Shown here one piece after another: positions 63,248 to 64,000 of a stretch of DNA of 64,000 nucleotides (positions are counted from its first letter, which is position 1; each line of letters opens with the position of its first letter). The stretch is taken from positions 3,782,001-3,846,000 of the forward strand of contig NZ_CP048834.1 in NCBI RefSeq assembly GCF_012971745.1. Direction: 5' to 3'. The translations under genes and the position numbers were made by a program. The notes below the pieces were generated by a model. The model saw only the letters and a program-made list of their open reading frames with translations. It did no database searches and was not told the DNA's origin. This DNA is from Starkeya sp. ORNL1. Its GTDB lineage: Bacteria > Pseudomonadota > Alphaproteobacteria > Rhizobiales > Xanthobacteraceae.

Positions 63248-64000
63248 TCAAAAACGCCGGTGCATCGCCTCGGCGCGTACCTGCGAGGGGGTCATGGCGT
63301 AGCGGCGGCGGAAGGCGCGGTTGAAACTGGAGAGGTCGCTGAATCCCGCCTCGAACGCAATCGCCGCAATGGTGCGCCCGCCGTCCGGCGCGTCGAGCAG
63401 CCGGAAGGCGAAATCCAGCCGGCAGTCGCGCAGGAACTCGGAGAAGCTCGCGCCCTCCGCCTCGAACAGGCGCTGGATGTAGCGCGGGGTGATGCCCTGG
63501 CGGCGCGCCACCACTTCGATGCCGAGGCCGGGATCACCGAGCCGGGCGCGCATGTGCCGCTTCACCAGTTCGAGCCGGGCCGCACCGACGCCGCGCATGT
63601 TGCGGGCGCCGCCGCCTGGAACGGCGGCGTCGAGCAGCAGCGCCACCAGATCATAAAGATGATCCGCCGCGACGCGGCCGGCCCTCTCGCCTTGCGGCGG
63701 CGTGCGGCGGAGCAGGTCTGAATAGCCGGCAAACAGGTTCATGCCGGATGTCGCCTCGGGGAGGAAGTAGCAGGGCCGCTCATCGATGCGCGGCACCAGT
63801 TTCTTCAGCCGGGTCCGGTCGAGATTGACCACTTTCAGGCGGGTCTCGGGGAGGCGGCAGGAATTGTGCGCGCTCTGATCGATGATCATCAGGGCGCCGG
63901 GCGCGATCTTCACCGCGGCGCGGCCCTCGACCGAGGCCTCATGCTCCGTGGTGTGGATCATCAGCTGATAGGCGTCGCGCCCGTCATTCAGCATTTCGCG
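63248..64000 (-). CDS. AraC family transcriptional regulator (5' end missing)
   Basis: At least 250 codons; the frame is open to the right edge, so an ATG at 63994 is probably internal. C-terminal AraC DNA-binding domain with two HTHs: GIEVVARRQGITPRYIQRLF and TIAAIAFEAGFSDLSSFNRA FRRRYAMTPS. The N-terminal part seen (KIAPGALMIIDQSAHNSCRL) resembles the AraC-binding-like domain of the 'AraC_binding_2' group. Its target is not in view; the gene downstream of it on the minus strand is the lipoprotein 315 bases away. Confidence 0.88.
   Translation of the reverse strand, partial: REMLNDGRDAYQLMIHTTEHEASVEGRAAVKIAPGALMIIDQSAHNSCRLPETRLKVVNLDRTRLKKLVPRIDERPCYFLPEATSGMNLFAGYSDLLRRTPPQGERAGRVAADHLYDLVALLLDAAVPGGGARNMRGVGAARLELVKRHMRARLGDPGLGIEVVARRQGITPRYIQRLFEAEGASFSEFLRDCRLDFAFRLLDAPDGGRTIAAIAFEAGFSDLSSFNRAFRRRYAMTPSQVRAEAMHRRF

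Overview
The window is very GC-rich chromosomal DNA from an alphaproteobacterium, most likely order Hyphomicrobiales (Rhizobiales). The evidence is the gene order tsaB-rimI-fur/mur-plsC-miaB-phoH-ybeY-corC-lnt-XRE-metK-trmB, the ActS/ActR (RegB/RegA) redox two-component pair, the ileS-lspA-M16-M16 block, an intracellular PHB depolymerase, and many palindromic extragenic repeats of the GCATCCTTCGAGGC type. A Xanthobacteraceae-like host (Starkeya/Ancylobacter type) is my guess, not a demonstration. The content is mainly core and housekeeping; I see no prophage, insertion sequence, CRISPR array, rRNA or tRNA gene.

Layout: 1-2.6 kb (minus) FAD-linked glycolate/lactate-type oxidase, an ASCH + winged-helix protein and an 8-oxoguanine-deaminase-like amidohydrolase (cut by the left edge). 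2.7-6.1 kb (minus) Gly/His-rich secreted protein, ECF sigma factor, anti-sigma factor and secreted subtilase. 6.3-10.1 kb small hypothetical protein, secreted GHSLG hydrolase, DUF3422 membrane protein, lipoprotein. 10.2-17.5 kb (minus) ileS-lspA-secreted protein-M16-M16. 17.7-25.6 kb ribF, HAD phosphatase, ohr, polA, acyltransferase, truA. 25.7-29.9 kb dihydroorotase facing a plus-strand operon ygfZ-tag-HD hydrolase-tyrosine phosphatase. 30-35.2 kb cytochrome c, SDR with divergent LysR regulator, MFS transporter, secreted Cys-rich protein, DoxX. 35.2-42.9 kb (minus) DUF2339 membrane protein, TPR protein, holin-like/DUF883 pair, trmB, metK. 43.2-52.3 kb (minus) XRE regulator and the tightly overlapping envelope/RNA block lnt-corC-ybeY-phoH-miaB-plsC-fur-rimI-tsaB. 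52.4-57.1 kb nfuA-like, universal stress protein, isoprenylcysteine-type methyltransferase, trpS, murJ. 57.2-64 kb adenosine kinase, actR/actS, phaZ, two small secreted proteins, and an AraC regulator cut by the right edge.

Themes: many gene joints are 4-base ATGA/GTGA overlaps, so several blocks are true operons. Palindromic repeat pairs sit at operon ends and in one case inside an operon. The least ordinary parts are: (i) the ECF sigma/anti-sigma/subtilase unit, (ii) the ASCH-winged-helix protein overlapping a purine deaminase gene, (iii) the XRE-metK intergenic region with a cluster of CGAACG motifs and mutually exclusive hairpins, (iv) the tag-HD-phosphatase operon, and (v) the dispersed repeat families. 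None of these is proven to be a new system from sequence alone.
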